A DNA stretch of 20,088 bases, taken from contig NW_003149776.1 of assembly GCF_000003605.2 (NCBI RefSeq), forward strand, positions 37,491 to 57,578. Direction: 5' to 3'. The notes beneath the pieces were generated by a model. The model did not search any database. It was not told the DNA's origin and saw only the letters and a program-made list of their open reading frames with translations. Positions 19,843 through 20,088 of the stretch are shown here, one piece after another. Positions within the stretch are counted from its first letter, which is position 1; the number at the start of each line of letters is the position of its first letter. Made by a program: the position numbers and the translations under genes. The DNA is from Saccoglossus kowalevskii (taxonomy: Eukaryota; Hemichordata; Enteropneusta; Harrimaniidae).

Positions 19843-20088
19843 CTTTCCCTGAAGGCGTGAATCCGAGTTTCTGATTGACTGAGAGATTTTATTTTAAATA
19901 ATTGTTCTCAAAAAATAAACTGAGCATGTGAAGAATAATTTAACATTGTTTACAGTGATAACAGCTCATTGTCGAAACGAAGCTTACCCATTCACGCTAG
20001 TCACAATAAACATCATACTCTTGAATAGGCGTCAATGACTACGGTAAAACTTAGACTCTATTTTAGGCATCAGGAATGATTGAAATGT
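19843..20088. other. Window end, nothing recognised
   Basis: There is one AATAAA near 19914 on the plus strand and no clear exon on either strand. The missing RING exons of the minus-strand TRAF gene are expected further right, outside the window. Confidence 0.5.

Overview
The window is AT-rich, intron-rich metazoan DNA (by eye about one third G+C). It has GT-AG introns of 1.4 to 5.5 kb, several families of short terminal-inverted-repeat (TIR) elements flanked by TA, and simple-sequence arrays. No bacterial operon structure, tRNA, rRNA or CRISPR was seen. The repeat style and the gene content suggest an invertebrate, possibly a marine mollusc or a similar animal. That is inference, and the species cannot be read from the sequence.

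The main gene is on the minus strand, about 17.55 to 4.95 kb. It encodes a TNF-receptor-associated factor (TRAF) of the TRAF2/3/5 type. Five exons are clear. Exons at 17552-17388, 11882-11805 and 9404-9318 carry four TRAF zinc fingers, the last finger finishing in the next exon. The exon at 7352-6563 carries the end of the last finger, a coiled coil and the first part of the MATH/TRAF-C domain. The exon at 5170-4946 carries the rest of MATH and the stop codon. All junctions are GT-AG and phase 0. The RING finger and true start are not visible and probably lie beyond position 20088. A possible further exon at 17850-17800 would supply part of the first zinc finger, but it lacks one expected cysteine and a normal acceptor.

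The coiled-coil/MATH exon is 790 nt (263 codons plus one base) although both ends are phase 0. The frame breaks at about 6880-6892, at the junction of the coiled coil and the TRAF-C domain. This is either an assembly indel, a disabling mutation, or less likely a recoding event.

At the left end, a minus-strand ATG at 306 opens a frame that runs off the window edge, with two hydrophobic stretches. A short upstream reading frame ends just before it. A CRE and a TATA box at 343-368 face the other way, so this may be a divergent promoter. At the right end, a plus-strand 43-codon basic frame at 19711-19842 follows a cluster with an E-box and two octamers; it may be a small gene or a first exon.

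The rest is mostly introns and intergenic DNA with repeats. These include an inverted pair of one MITE (7665-8072), two direct copies of a second MITE (8266-8463 and 10868-11078), a third TIR element (14509-14788), a long inverted repeat (9533-10274), hairpin-type repeats (14022-14157, 12018-12386, 19148-19275), an ATTCT pentanucleotide array (3888-4040), a CA array, a TAA-rich array, a G-rich tract and short tandem duplications. No clearly new multi-gene system was seen. The most notable items are the TRAF frame break, the defective-looking upstream zinc-finger exon, the inverted MITE dimer and the two unidentified end-of-window reading frames.
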